Part shown: in pieces, positions 1-7,756 of the stretch
How the letters are laid out: every line of letters begins with the position of its first letter
Position numbering within the stretch: the stretch's first letter is position 1
DNA from: Acinetobacter zhairuonensis
Lineage (GTDB): Bacteria; Pseudomonadota; Gammaproteobacteria; Pseudomonadales; Moraxellaceae
Direction: 5' to 3'
Assembly: GCF_022601715.1 (NCBI RefSeq)
Contig: NZ_JAKVIM010000001.1
Coordinates: 124,001 to 188,000 of the forward strand
DNA length: 64,000 nucleotides
The notes under the pieces: model-generated
Databases searched by the model: none
What the model was told of the DNA's origin: nothing
The model's input: the letters and a program-made list of their open reading frames with translations, nothing else
Translations under genes and position numbers: made by a program

Positions 1-1086
1 GATGCCTTATTTGAATCTGGTACCTATGCGGAAGTGAGTTATACTCATATTTCTCCTGATATACAGGGGACAGATACCAGTGGTAATCATATTTCCGATT
101 TGGCAGAAGATTTTCAAACTCTGGGTTATGCAGTTAAAACTGATTTAAGTCCAAGTTTCCGATTAGCCGTTATTTATGATGAACCATATGGTGCCAAAGT
201 TAAGTTTAGTGGCGAGAATAATTTTATTGCAACTGATTTACCTGCTTCAGATGCCAATACACGTGTTGAGGTAACCTCTAAAAATCTTACCACTTTATTG
301 GGTTATAACCTCAATAAAAACTTCATGATTTACGGTGGTCCAGCTCTTCAAGAACTAAAAGCAGATGTGAATTTACGTGGTTTGACCTATGCAGCGAATA
401 GCGGCTACAACAACAGTTTTGATGACATGGCTGTAGGTTGGGTTGCAGGCATGAGTTATGCCAAGCCAGAACTCGGTATTCTTGCATCATTAACTTATCG
501 TTCTGAAATTGATCATAAAACTACAATTGAAGAAGATGTACCTGCTGGTGATCTGTATGGTGTTCCATATTCACATAGCAATGCAGGTTCGATTACTACA
601 CCAGAGTCGGTGAATTTAAACTTGCAAACGGGTTTAAATCCAACAACGGCATTATTTGCGAAAGTACGCTGGGTGCCATGGAGTGATTTTGTCTATGCAC
701 CACCAGCACTTAAAGAAGTAACCAAGGCTTTACAATTAGGTCCAAATAAACAGGGGCTACCTTTATTAAATTACCATGATGACCAAACAGCGGTAGAGAT
801 TGGTATCGGGAAACGTTTAACACCAAAACTTGCAATGTCAGTTTCTGGCTTATGGGATTCAGGTGCAGGTGCTCCAGCACCAACTTTGGGTCCTGTTGAA
901 GGCTACTGGGGGCTTGGTTTAGCAGGTAAATATAACATTAATGATAATGTTGCCTTAAGTGTAGGTGGTCGTTATATGTGGTTTGGTGATGTAAAAGGTG
1001 AAGTATCTGATGGTCGCATTGTTGGTGATTTTAAAAATAATGACGGCTACATTGTAGGTATGAAACTCTCTTATAAATCAAAATAA
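1..1086 (+). CDS. FadL/OmpP1/TodX-family outer membrane transport protein, 5' part missing
   Basis: The reading frame is open from base 1, so the N-terminus lies outside the window; a GTG at 34 is only an internal valine codon. What is visible (about 361 residues) is the beta-barrel part of a long-chain fatty acid or hydrophobic-compound porin of the outer membrane. It shows alternating hydrophobic strands and the typical late segment with LTYRSE, then a glycine- and aromatic-rich C-terminus (WFGDVKG, YIVGMKLSYKSK). Family knowledge: FadL-type porins let fatty acids or aromatics pass the outer membrane. A terminator follows directly. The true start and signal peptide cannot be seen. Confidence 0.85.
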   Translation, partial: DALFESGTYAEVSYTHISPDIQGTDTSGNHISDLAEDFQTLGYAVKTDLSPSFRLAVIYDEPYGAKVKFSGENNFIATDLPASDANTRVEVTSKNLTTLLGYNLNKNFMIYGGPALQELKADVNLRGLTYAANSGYNNSFDDMAVGWVAGMSYAKPELGILASLTYRSEIDHKTTIEEDVPAGDLYGVPYSHSNAGSITTPESVNLNLQTGLNPTTALFAKVRWVPWSDFVYAPPALKEVTKALQLGPNKQGLPLLNYHDDQTAVEIGIGKRLTPKLAMSVSGLWDSGAGAPAPTLGPVEGYWGLGLAGKYNINDNVALSVGGRYMWFGDVKGEVSDGRIVGDFKNNDGYIVGMKLSYKSK

Positions 1087-1117
1087 TTTTTTCTAATTTT
1101 TACCAGTTTAGGTCCTT

Positions 1118-1153
1118 CCTTCTCCCTGAAAATGGGGGAAGGGAATTTTTTTA
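1118..1153 (+). terminator. Rho-independent terminator after the FadL-type gene
   Basis: A 9-bp stem (CCTTCTCCC with GGGGGAAGG, one G-T pair) and a short loop are followed by a T-run, 32 bases after the porin stop codon. Confidence 0.75.
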
Positions 1154-1355
1154 TTTAAGCCTTCAAATTTACTTCTGAGTTATTTCTATTCCTTTTTTCG
1201 TTCGAATATTAACCTTTGTTTTCATGGTTAAAATGCAGCAACTTTAGTGCACCTTCATGTTATACAGTGCAAAAAATGCATCCTTGTAATATAGAGTTAG
1301 CAGGCTATATTGATTATTTATAATTAATTCTTTGTTTTTATTATTAAAAAATTAG

Positions 1356-1371
1356 TGGCATGAAAATCGCT
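1356..1371 (+). promoter_or_regulatory. Sigma-54 (-24/-12) promoter-like element
   Basis: TGGCATGAAAATCGCT matches the sigma-54 consensus TGGCAYR-N4-TTGCW at all but one of the defined positions, with GG and GC exactly ten bases apart. It would place the transcription start near 1381-1383, just before the palindrome at 1385 and about 20 bases before the ATG. Nitrogen-linked urea and allophanate genes are often RpoN-dependent, which fits, but this is inference from the motif. Confidence 0.5.
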
Positions 1372-1384
1372 TAAAGAATCTTAA

Positions 1385-1396
1385 CTTGTATACAAG
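1385..1396. promoter_or_regulatory. Palindromic GntR-type operator
   Basis: CTTGTATACAAG is a perfect 12-bp palindrome ending six bases before the start codon. The core TTGTATACAA is the known type of site for FadR/VanR-group GntR repressors. A GntR regulator of that group is encoded just downstream at 3505, making it the obvious candidate to bind here. Binding is inferred. Confidence 0.6.
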
Positions 1397-1401
1397 ATAG
1401 G

Positions 1402-3243
1402 ATGCATAAAGTGAGCATATTTCAATCTCTCGGCTGGACCATCGCAGAATGGCAAACTGCCTATAAAACACAAAAAATCCAATTGAGCGATTTAATTACC
1501 TGGGTTCAGGCATTTGATGCTGAAGATACGGCATGGATTTCTATTGCGACCCCAGCAATCTTGCAACAACAAATTGAAGAACTACAAAAAAGCAGTGTCG
1601 ATAGTGCAGCCTTATTTGAACAATTTCCATTGTACGGTATTCCATTTGCTGTAAAAGACAATATTGATGCCACAGGCTTTGCAACGACAGCTGGCTGCAA
1701 GGTGCTGACAGACATTGTCAATGAAGATGCTGAAACCGTGCGTTTGCTTAAGCAAGCTGGGGCGATATTGGTTGGGAAAACCAACCTTGACCAATTTGCC
1801 ACTGGTCTGGTTGGAACCCGTTCTCCATTTGGAGCGGTAGTGAATAGTTTTAACCCAGATTATGTCAGTGGCGGCTCCAGTTCAGGTTCTGCCAGTGTAG
1901 TAGCTCGTGGTTTGGTCCCTTTTTCCTTAGGCACTGACACGGCTGGCTCGGGGCGGGTGCCGGCTGCTTTTAACAATATTGTGGGTTTAAAACCAACTAA
2001 AGGTCGCTTCTCAAATTATGGTTTGTTGCCAGCAGTTAAAAGTATTGACTGTATTTCAGTGTTTGCACTGACTGTAGAAGATGCTGAAGCGGTGGCGCAG
2101 GTGTTGGAACAGTTTGATGTGAGAGATAGCTACTCTCGGCATCACCCCAAAACCACACCTGCAAAATTATCTTCAGCCCTAAATTTTGCCATTCCAAAAA
2201 CCTTGAAATTTTATGGGGATCTACAAGCCGAACAAGCATTCCACGCTTCGTTAGAACAATTAAAACAATTGAATGTCAGCATCACTGAAATTGACTTTGC
2301 AATTTTTGAGCAATTGGCAGCGCAACTTTATCAAGGTGCATGGGTGGCGGAACGTACGGTGGCAGTTGAAGCACTCTTAGAGCAATCGCCAGATGCATTT
2401 GATCCAACGGTTTTAGAAATCGTTCAACAAGGCAAAAACTATACGGCACTTGATGCCTATAAAGCGGAATATCTCAAAAATGATTTGGCACGACAAATTC
2501 AAGCACTATTGTCCGAATTTGATGCTTTAGTAGTGCCCACTTCTCCGACCATTCATACCCTTGCAGAAATGCAACAGGAGCCAATTCAGTACAACTCGCA
2601 TTTTGGCACCTACACCAACTTTACCAATTTGGCAGATTTAAGTGCTTTGGCATTACCCGCAGGTTTCCGCAAGGATAGTTTGCCATTTGGCATTAGCCTG
2701 ATTGCATCCGCTTGGCATGACCGTGCTTTGGCAGACTTTGGTCGTCAATGGCAGCGTCATTTGCAACTACCGCTAGGTGCAACTGGGCGTTCTTATCCGA
2801 ATCAAGGAACTGCTGTTTCTGCTCCATCCGCACAGCATATTCGTGTGGCAGTAGTAGGAGCACATCTGATGGGTATGCCGCTGAATTTCCAATTGACCAC
2901 ACGTCAAGCGGTACATGTGGAAACCACCACAACATCGGCGAATTATGCCCTATATGCCTTAAATGGCACCATTCCACCAAAACCTGCGTTGGCACGACTC
3001 GACCAAGGACAAGAAATTATAGTGGAACTTTGGGATGTACCGACGGCTCGTTTTGGCGAGTTAGTTGCTGAAATTCCAACACCATTAGGCATGGGTAATC
3101 TTGAACTCAGTGATGGTCGTTGGGTAAAAGGCTTTATTTGCGAGCCATATGGTCTAGCCGATGCTGAAAATATTAGTCACTTTGGCGGCTGGCGTGCCTA
3201 TATTCAGCATAGAAATGCACAACAGTTACAACTGACAGATTAA
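1402..3243 (+). CDS. atzF: Allophanate hydrolase
   Basis: Splits allophanate (urea-1-carboxylate) into ammonia and carbon dioxide, the last step of ATP-dependent urea use and of s-triazine breakdown; cytosolic. The N-terminal two thirds is an amidase-signature domain with the Ser-cisSer-Lys triad visible as K85 (PFAVKDN), the GGSSSGSA block near 157-164 and S183 (DTAGSGR). The last ~130 residues, after a Gly/Pro-rich joint, match the C-terminal domain found only in allophanate hydrolases. The length of 613 is normal for the family. The ATG at 1402 has a poor ribosome site, and GTG at 1411 is an alternative. No urea carboxylase gene lies beside it, which is unusual, and a GntR gene follows. 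Confidence 0.9.
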   Translation: MHKVSIFQSLGWTIAEWQTAYKTQKIQLSDLITWVQAFDAEDTAWISIATPAILQQQIEELQKSSVDSAALFEQFPLYGIPFAVKDNIDATGFATTAGCKVLTDIVNEDAETVRLLKQAGAILVGKTNLDQFATGLVGTRSPFGAVVNSFNPDYVSGGSSSGSASVVARGLVPFSLGTDTAGSGRVPAAFNNIVGLKPTKGRFSNYGLLPAVKSIDCISVFALTVEDAEAVAQVLEQFDVRDSYSRHHPKTTPAKLSSALNFAIPKTLKFYGDLQAEQAFHASLEQLKQLNVSITEIDFAIFEQLAAQLYQGAWVAERTVAVEALLEQSPDAFDPTVLEIVQQGKNYTALDAYKAEYLKNDLARQIQALLSEFDALVVPTSPTIHTLAEMQQEPIQYNSHFGTYTNFTNLADLSALALPAGFRKDSLPFGISLIASAWHDRALADFGRQWQRHLQLPLGATGRSYPNQGTAVSAPSAQHIRVAVVGAHLMGMPLNFQLTTRQAVHVETTTTSANYALYALNGTIPPKPALARLDQGQEIIVELWDVPTARFGELVAEIPTPLGMGNLELSDGRWVKGFICEPYGLADAENISHFGGWRAYIQHRNAQQLQLTD

Positions 3244-3292
3244 TCTTAAGTCACGAAAGAGATCCGTTTAGATCGATTACACGGATCGAATC

Positions 3293-3409
3293 ATGAGGAT
3301 GAAATTGAGATTGAATATTCTTTCTAAGGTTTTGAGAAATGTATTGAGCTGGATTGGTATTTATTGGGGTGAACTTAGCATAAAACTTGCAGTACTACCT
3401 GAAAAGTAA
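3293..3409 (+). other. Possible 38-codon ORF in the atzF-gntR gap
   Basis: An ATG-started frame of 38 codons, hydrophobic in its middle (VLSWIGIYWGELSIKLAVL), sits between atzF and the GntR gene. It lacks a good ribosome site, and an imperfect repeat (GATCCGT...ACGGATC) lies just upstream. It may be a short membrane peptide, a decayed gene or chance; nothing else is seen in this 261-bp gap. Confidence 0.12.
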
Positions 3410-3504
3410 CTGATGTAGACGAGTGTATTCGAAAGCTAAAAACAATCATCTACTGAGTGGAATACAAGCTTAGGGCTTAGTTGTAAAAGGATTGGGTCGC
3501 GGAA

Positions 3505-4191
3505 ATGAAAAGCGGGACAAGTAAAAGTTCAGATAATTTGTCTGCACTGGTGTATCAACGCATTAAGAATGACATCTTTGATTTTAAACTCATGCCGGGT
3601 GAGCGTTTTACTGAGTCTGAGGTTGCGCAAGCCTATGAAGTCAGTCGAACCCCCATTCGGCAAGCCTTGTATCGCTTACAACAAGAAGGCTATGTCGAAG
3701 TCAGTTTTCGCAGTGGTTGGCAAGTTCGACCACTGAACTTTCGCTATTATGAAGAGCTGTATGATGTGCGGATTGTATTGGAAAAAGACGCGATTTATAA
3801 GCTCTCAGCGCAAGACTGCGAGCAATCTAGTGAACTGGAAAGTCTCAAAGTAATTTGGATGGTTGAACCGCAAGATTATTTGAATGATCTAAAAAAACTT
3901 TCACAACTGGATGAGGATTTTCATTGTGCTTTGGTTCGTGCGGCAGGGAATCATGAGATGGCACGGATCCACCGTGATCTGAGTGAAAAAATACGGATTA
4001 TTCGCCGTTTAGATTTTTCCAAACAGTATCGAATTGAAGCAACTTATCAGGAGCATCAACATATTTTAAAGCTGATTTTTAATCGGAAAATGACTGAAGC
4101 AATGACAGTCATTGAAACTCATATTCAGCAAAGTCGCGATGAAGTGAAAAAAATCACCTTACATATGCTGGACCCAAGTCAGTTTGTTTAA
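3505..4191 (+). CDS. GntR-family (FadR/FCD group) transcriptional regulator
   Basis: A DNA-binding repressor or activator of 228 residues. Residues about 10-75 form the winged helix, with the recognition segment SRTPIRQALYRLQQEGYV at 47-64. Residues about 80-215 are the all-helical FCD ligand and dimer domain (YDVRIVLEKDA, then the histidines in DEDFHCALVRAAGNHEM and the late ETH) that usually binds a carboxylic acid, often through a metal. It follows atzF on the same strand after 261 bp. The palindrome in front of atzF has the sequence expected for this group, so it probably controls atzF; the ligand is unknown. The ATG at 3505 is the first start in frame and its ribosome site is weak. Confidence 0.85.
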   Translation: MKSGTSKSSDNLSALVYQRIKNDIFDFKLMPGERFTESEVAQAYEVSRTPIRQALYRLQQEGYVEVSFRSGWQVRPLNFRYYEELYDVRIVLEKDAIYKLSAQDCEQSSELESLKVIWMVEPQDYLNDLKKLSQLDEDFHCALVRAAGNHEMARIHRDLSEKIRIIRRLDFSKQYRIEATYQEHQHILKLIFNRKMTEAMTVIETHIQQSRDEVKKITLHMLDPSQFV

Positions 4192-4273
4192 GGTGCTTTA
4201 GGAGTTTAAGTTATAGAATCGAATATGTCATTTCAATGATCACTGAGATAGCGCCTGCCAGAAAAGTGAAGAT

Positions 4274-4292
4274 TTTGTTATACTATTACATT
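4274..4292. promoter_or_regulatory. Zur-box-like site
   Basis: The core GTTATACTATTACATT differs at one defined base from GTTATA-N-TATAACATT of the gamma-proteobacterial Zur consensus. It ends 38 bases before the start of a COG0523 GTPase, a class often repressed by Zur when zinc is plentiful. The assignment combines a direct motif match with the gene context. Confidence 0.6.
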
Positions 4293-4330
4293 GAATTTTA
4301 TCTTTCATTTGGTTTGCGAGCATCGTCATC

Positions 4331-5326
4331 TTGAAATTGTTGCCCCCACAAAAATCCGTACCGACCCATATTATTTCAGGATTTCTTGGTGCAGGAAAAA
4401 CCACCTTATTGAACAGTTTATTGGCACAAAAGCCTGAAGATGAAGTGTGGGCAGTGCTGATGAATGAGTTTGGTCAAATTGGAGTAGATCAAAATTTGTT
4501 GCCGCAAACAGATGGCTATGCGGTCAAAGAACTGTTAGGTGGTTGCCTATGTTGTAGTAGCCAATTGCCGATGCAAATCGCTTTATCTCGTTTACTGTCT
4601 GAAGCAAAACCCGACCGTTTATTTATAGAACCCACAGGTTTGGGACATCCAGCCCAACTGTTAGAACAACTGACAGAACCGCATTGGCAAAGCCAAATTC
4701 AGATGCGAGCGCTAGTGACGGTAGTGGATGGTTCACGTTTACATGATCAAGAGTGGGTAAAGCAAAATCTGTATGCCGATCAGCTGAAAGCTGCACAAAT
4801 TGTGGTGATTTCCCATACAGAACAAATGCAAGCGGTAGATGAGCAGGCTTTGCAGCAATTGCAGCAGGAATATCAGGCATATGCCCAGACATGGTTAAGC
4901 CCCGCTTTTGGACAATTAAAACTGGCACAAATTGATCTGCCTTACCAAGGTGTACAACGTAAAATTCAGCCTTTGATCCAGATTCAGAAACAGTACAGCA
5001 TCGAGTCAGCTCTGCCTGAAATTAAGCAGTTACCCTATCATTATGTCGAAACTGCACAGGGCTATAGTGTTGCAGGTTGGAAGTTTTCCAAGCGTTGGCA
5101 ATTTGATTTTTATGATTTGCTGGATTTGTTATGCGAGCAACAGGATTGGCTCAGAATTAAAGGGATTTTCAATACCAACCAAGGTTGGAAAAGTTTTAAT
5201 TTCAATCCAAATCAATTTAATTATCAGTCTACAGCAGAGAATGTAGACAATCGGATTGAAATCATTGTGCCTCAAGAACGCGATTGGGCGTTGTTTGAAG
5301 CACAATTATTGGCTTGTCGTATTTAA
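4331..5326 (+). CDS. COG0523 (CobW/ZigA-type) metal-chaperone GTPase
   Basis: A G3E-family GTPase thought to hand zinc or another metal to client proteins in the cytosol. Walker A is GFLGAGKTT at 17-25. The family's metal-binding CxCC motif is GCLCC at 71-75, followed by IEPTGLGHP at 99-107; the C-terminal CobW_C domain covers about 230-330. The start is TTG at 4331, since no ATG fits before the Walker motif. A Zur-like box lies 38 bp upstream, so it is likely zinc-starvation induced like ZigA of A. baumannii; orthology with ZigA itself cannot be judged here. Its stop codon overlaps the stop of the convergent dctA by three bases (5323-5326 shared region). Confidence 0.85.
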   Translation: MKLLPPQKSVPTHIISGFLGAGKTTLLNSLLAQKPEDEVWAVLMNEFGQIGVDQNLLPQTDGYAVKELLGGCLCCSSQLPMQIALSRLLSEAKPDRLFIEPTGLGHPAQLLEQLTEPHWQSQIQMRALVTVVDGSRLHDQEWVKQNLYADQLKAAQIVVISHTEQMQAVDEQALQQLQQEYQAYAQTWLSPAFGQLKLAQIDLPYQGVQRKIQPLIQIQKQYSIESALPEIKQLPYHYVETAQGYSVAGWKFSKRWQFDFYDLLDLLCEQQDWLRIKGIFNTNQGWKSFNFNPNQFNYQSTAENVDNRIEIIVPQERDWALFEAQLLACRI

Positions 5327-6621
5327 GCGTCTTGCACCGTTTCAGCAATTGGTTGTGGTTGATTGAGTACAGATTGCGCTTTGGCATGGTCAATATCATG
5401 TTCCCAATGCGCAATCACCACCGTTGCGACACAGTTACCAATCAGATTGGTACAGGCACGTATAATTCCAATAAACCAGTCGACGGAAAGTAATAACACT
5501 AAACCGATGGCAGGAAGTGCAGGAATGACCGATAAGGTTGCGGCCAGAATGACCAAGGCTGAACCTGGAATACCATGTGCACCTTTTGATGTGACCAAAG
5601 AGACCAATAGAATGCTCAGTAAATCGGTCATCGAAAGGTCGATATTGCAAGCTTGAGCAATAAAAATAACGGCCAAAGTTAAATAGATGGAAAAACCATC
5701 GAGATTAAAAGAATAACCTGTCGGAATGACCAGTCCCACAGTTGAATCTTTGATGCCTAATTTTTTCAGTTTTTGCATGACCTGAGGAAGCACAGAATCG
5801 GATGAGGCTGTACCTAAAACAATAGACAGTTCTGCTTTGAAGTAATTCAAAAATTTGAAAATATTTAAGCCTGTCATTCTTAAAATACTGCCAAGCAGCA
5901 GGATCACAAAAGCGATACAAGTGACATAAAACAGTAGCACCAAATATCCAAGTTGGGCAAAGGAACTGAGTCCAAACTTTGCCGTGGTATACGCGACTGA
6001 ACCCAAGACTCCGAGTGGTGCCAAACGAATGATGAGACCCATCATTTTAAAGAAGACTTCAGAAAATGCCTCTAAGGCTTGGCGGACAATTTCTGCAAAT
6101 TTTTTGGGAATCAGCAGCATACTGACCCCAAAGATAATCGCGATCAGGAGTACCTGTAAAATATCACCATTATTAAATGCGGCAAAAATGGTTTTGGGAA
6201 TAATATTTAAAATAAAATCACTGCTTGAACTTAAATGTTCGGCACGTTCGGTATAAATAGCTAAATCTTTGGCATCCAGTGCATTTAGATCAATATTCAT
6301 GCCTGCGCCAGGTTTGAAAATGTAGGCGACAGCAATCCCGAAAACTAAGGCAATACTGGTGACGATTTCAAAATACAGAATGGTTTTTGCACCGACTTTG
6401 CCCATTTTTTTGATGTCTTGTGCACCATAAATGCCGAGTACCACCACACAGAATACTATCGGAGCAATCAGCATTTTAATCAGGGAAATAAATCCATCAC
6501 CTAAAGGTTTTAAATTGAGTGAAAAATCATGGAAACTAAGACCGAGTGCAATGCCGATCATCAGTGCCAACACCACTTGCAGGAAGAGGTTATGTTTGAG
6601 GTTCTGCCACATGAGTTTCAT
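5323..6621 (-). CDS. dctA: C4-dicarboxylate:cation symporter, DctA type
   Basis: An inner-membrane carrier of the DAACS family taking up succinate, fumarate or malate with protons or sodium. The length of 432 and about eight hydrophobic helices plus re-entrant loops fit the family. Two signature blocks are plain: the serine-rich GTASSDSVLPQVMQKL segment and PTGYSFNLDGFSIYLT, which in this form is typical of DctA rather than glutamate carriers. A relation to GltP/GltT cannot be fully excluded. It is divergent from yaeQ (101 bp between starts) and convergent with the GTPase gene. With aceA and maeB in the same window it fits growth on organic acids. Confidence 0.82.
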   Translation of the reverse strand: MKLMWQNLKHNLFLQVVLALMIGIALGLSFHDFSLNLKPLGDGFISLIKMLIAPIVFCVVVLGIYGAQDIKKMGKVGAKTILYFEIVTSIALVFGIAVAYIFKPGAGMNIDLNALDAKDLAIYTERAEHLSSSSDFILNIIPKTIFAAFNNGDILQVLLIAIIFGVSMLLIPKKFAEIVRQALEAFSEVFFKMMGLIIRLAPLGVLGSVAYTTAKFGLSSFAQLGYLVLLFYVTCIAFVILLLGSILRMTGLNIFKFLNYFKAELSIVLGTASSDSVLPQVMQKLKKLGIKDSTVGLVIPTGYSFNLDGFSIYLTLAVIFIAQACNIDLSMTDLLSILLVSLVTSKGAHGIPGSALVILAATLSVIPALPAIGLVLLLSVDWFIGIIRACTNLIGNCVATVVIAHWEHDIDHAKAQSVLNQPQPIAETVQDA

Positions 6622-6722
6622 CTTTTATTCTAGTGTCAGCAGATAAAAAGCAAAAACTCTGCCAAGCTGTTCCAAGTCAATCAAAATCGAGTATCCTAGT
6701 CGCCAAATTTGAGGAACATTTC

Positions 6723-7253
6723 ATGGCGCTAAAAGCAACAATTTATAAGGCAGATTTGAATATTGCCAACATGGATAGTCATCAATATGGTGATTATCAA
6801 TTGACAATGGCATTGCATCCATCGGAAACCATTGAACGTTTAATGGTGCGTATTTTGGCATTTGCTCGTTATGCCAGTGAACAGTTGGAATTTACCAAAG
6901 ACCTGTTTGAAACCGATGAACCAGCCTTGTGGGAAAAAGACTTAACAGGTCAATTGGTACGTTGGATTGAAGTGGGTTGTCCTGACGAAGATAAAGTCAA
7001 AAAAGCCAGTGCACGTTGTAAGTCTGTCGCTGTGGTTGCATATGGCACAGCCGTGGAAGAATGGTATAAGCGGAATAGCAAATTAAAGACCCTGAGCAAT
7101 GTTGAGGTGTGGCAATTAACACCTGCAACCACTGAAGCTATTCAGCAACTTTGCGAGCGCACCATGCAATTACAGTTGAATGTGATGGATGGTGAGTGGA
7201 CTCTGATCGGAGATCAGGCACAAGCACAAATTGAGTGGATTCAGTTACAGTAA
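6723..7253 (+). CDS. yaeQ: YaeQ family protein
   Basis: A 176-residue cytosolic protein of the YaeQ family, close to the 181 residues of the E. coli protein. The family has a PD-(D/E)XK nuclease-like fold, but its function is unsettled (it was found as a suppressor of an rfaH defect). The family pattern is clear: MALKATIYKADLNIANMD, then the block around ARYASEQLEFTKDL and the VRWIEVGCPDEDKVKKA segment. The start at 6723 is chosen because GAGGA at 6711-6715 lies seven bases upstream; the frame runs open further upstream without a ribosome site. It probably forms an operon with the FKBP gene 28 bp downstream. Confidence 0.85.
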   Translation: MALKATIYKADLNIANMDSHQYGDYQLTMALHPSETIERLMVRILAFARYASEQLEFTKDLFETDEPALWEKDLTGQLVRWIEVGCPDEDKVKKASARCKSVAVVAYGTAVEEWYKRNSKLKTLSNVEVWQLTPATTEAIQQLCERTMQLQLNVMDGEWTLIGDQAQAQIEWIQLQ

Positions 7254-7281
7254 AGACCAGCGGGTTTGAGGAGTGATTAAG

Positions 7282-7620
7282 ATGTCAAACGAATTACAGA
7301 TTATTGATTTGGTGGTGGGTGAGGGCAAAGAAGCCGTTAAAGGCGCTTTAATCACCACACATTACACGGGCTGGTTAGAAGATGGCACAAAATTCGATTC
7401 TTCACTGGATCGTGGCAATTATTTTGAATGTGTCATTGGAACGGGTCGTGTCATTAAAGGCTGGGATCAAGGCATTATGGGCATGAAAGTAGGGGGCAAA
7501 CGTAAACTGATTGTTCCGGCACATTTGGCTTATGGCGAACGTAAAATGGGCAATATTATCCCTGCGAACTCAAATTTAATTTTTGAAATTGAGTTATATG
7601 ATGTGAAAACACGTGACTAA
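7282..7620 (+). CDS. FKBP-type peptidyl-prolyl cis-trans isomerase
   Basis: A small single-domain FKBP (112 residues) that speeds up isomerisation of X-proline bonds; there is no signal peptide, so it acts in the cytosol. The family core is visible in order: HYTGWLEDGTKFDSS, then GRVIKGWDQGIMGMKVGGKR and AHLAYGER, ending with IPANSNLIFEIELYDV. The ATG at 7282 is preceded by GAGGAG eight bases upstream; a GTG nine bases earlier lies inside that ribosome site and is not used. It follows yaeQ closely and probably shares its transcript. Confidence 0.92.
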   Translation: MSNELQIIDLVVGEGKEAVKGALITTHYTGWLEDGTKFDSSLDRGNYFECVIGTGRVIKGWDQGIMGMKVGGKRKLIVPAHLAYGERKMGNIIPANSNLIFEIELYDVKTRD

Positions 7621-7636
7621 TCATATTTAAAAAATA

Positions 7637-7672
7637 AACCATAGTATGTTTATAAAAAAGCATGCTATGGTT
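7637..7672. repeat. 12-bp inverted repeat (stem-loop) between the FKBP and GGDEF genes
   Basis: AACCATAGTATG pairs with CATGCTATGGTT (one G-T pair) around a 12-base loop. There is no T-run on the plus side; an A-run on the left gives T's on the minus strand. It contains both upstream ATG codons of the next frame, an argument that translation starts further downstream. Confidence 0.6.
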
Positions 7673-7756
7673 AAACTCACGACTGAAAATAAACGTATTT
7701 TTAGTGTATTTAACTTTATATTAAGATCAAATTCGCGCATAAGGAAAAAACGCGAC

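Larger units (their letters stand above)
1154..1401. other. Intergenic control region upstream of the allophanate hydrolase
   Basis: AT-rich and without an ORF. It holds a TGCAC (1248-1252) / GTGCA (1267-1271) inverted repeat that could be a loose activator site. Its spacing does not fit the standard NtrC site, so I do not name the protein. The promoter-like and operator-like elements near the gene are listed separately. Confidence 0.5.

Noticed and set aside
1248..1271. TGCAC/GTGCA inverted repeat as an NtrC site
   Set aside because: The spacing is too long for the standard NtrC site; mentioned only as a loose repeat.
3261..3287. GATCCGT...ACGGATC repeat after atzF as a terminator
   Set aside because: No T-run follows and the loop is long.
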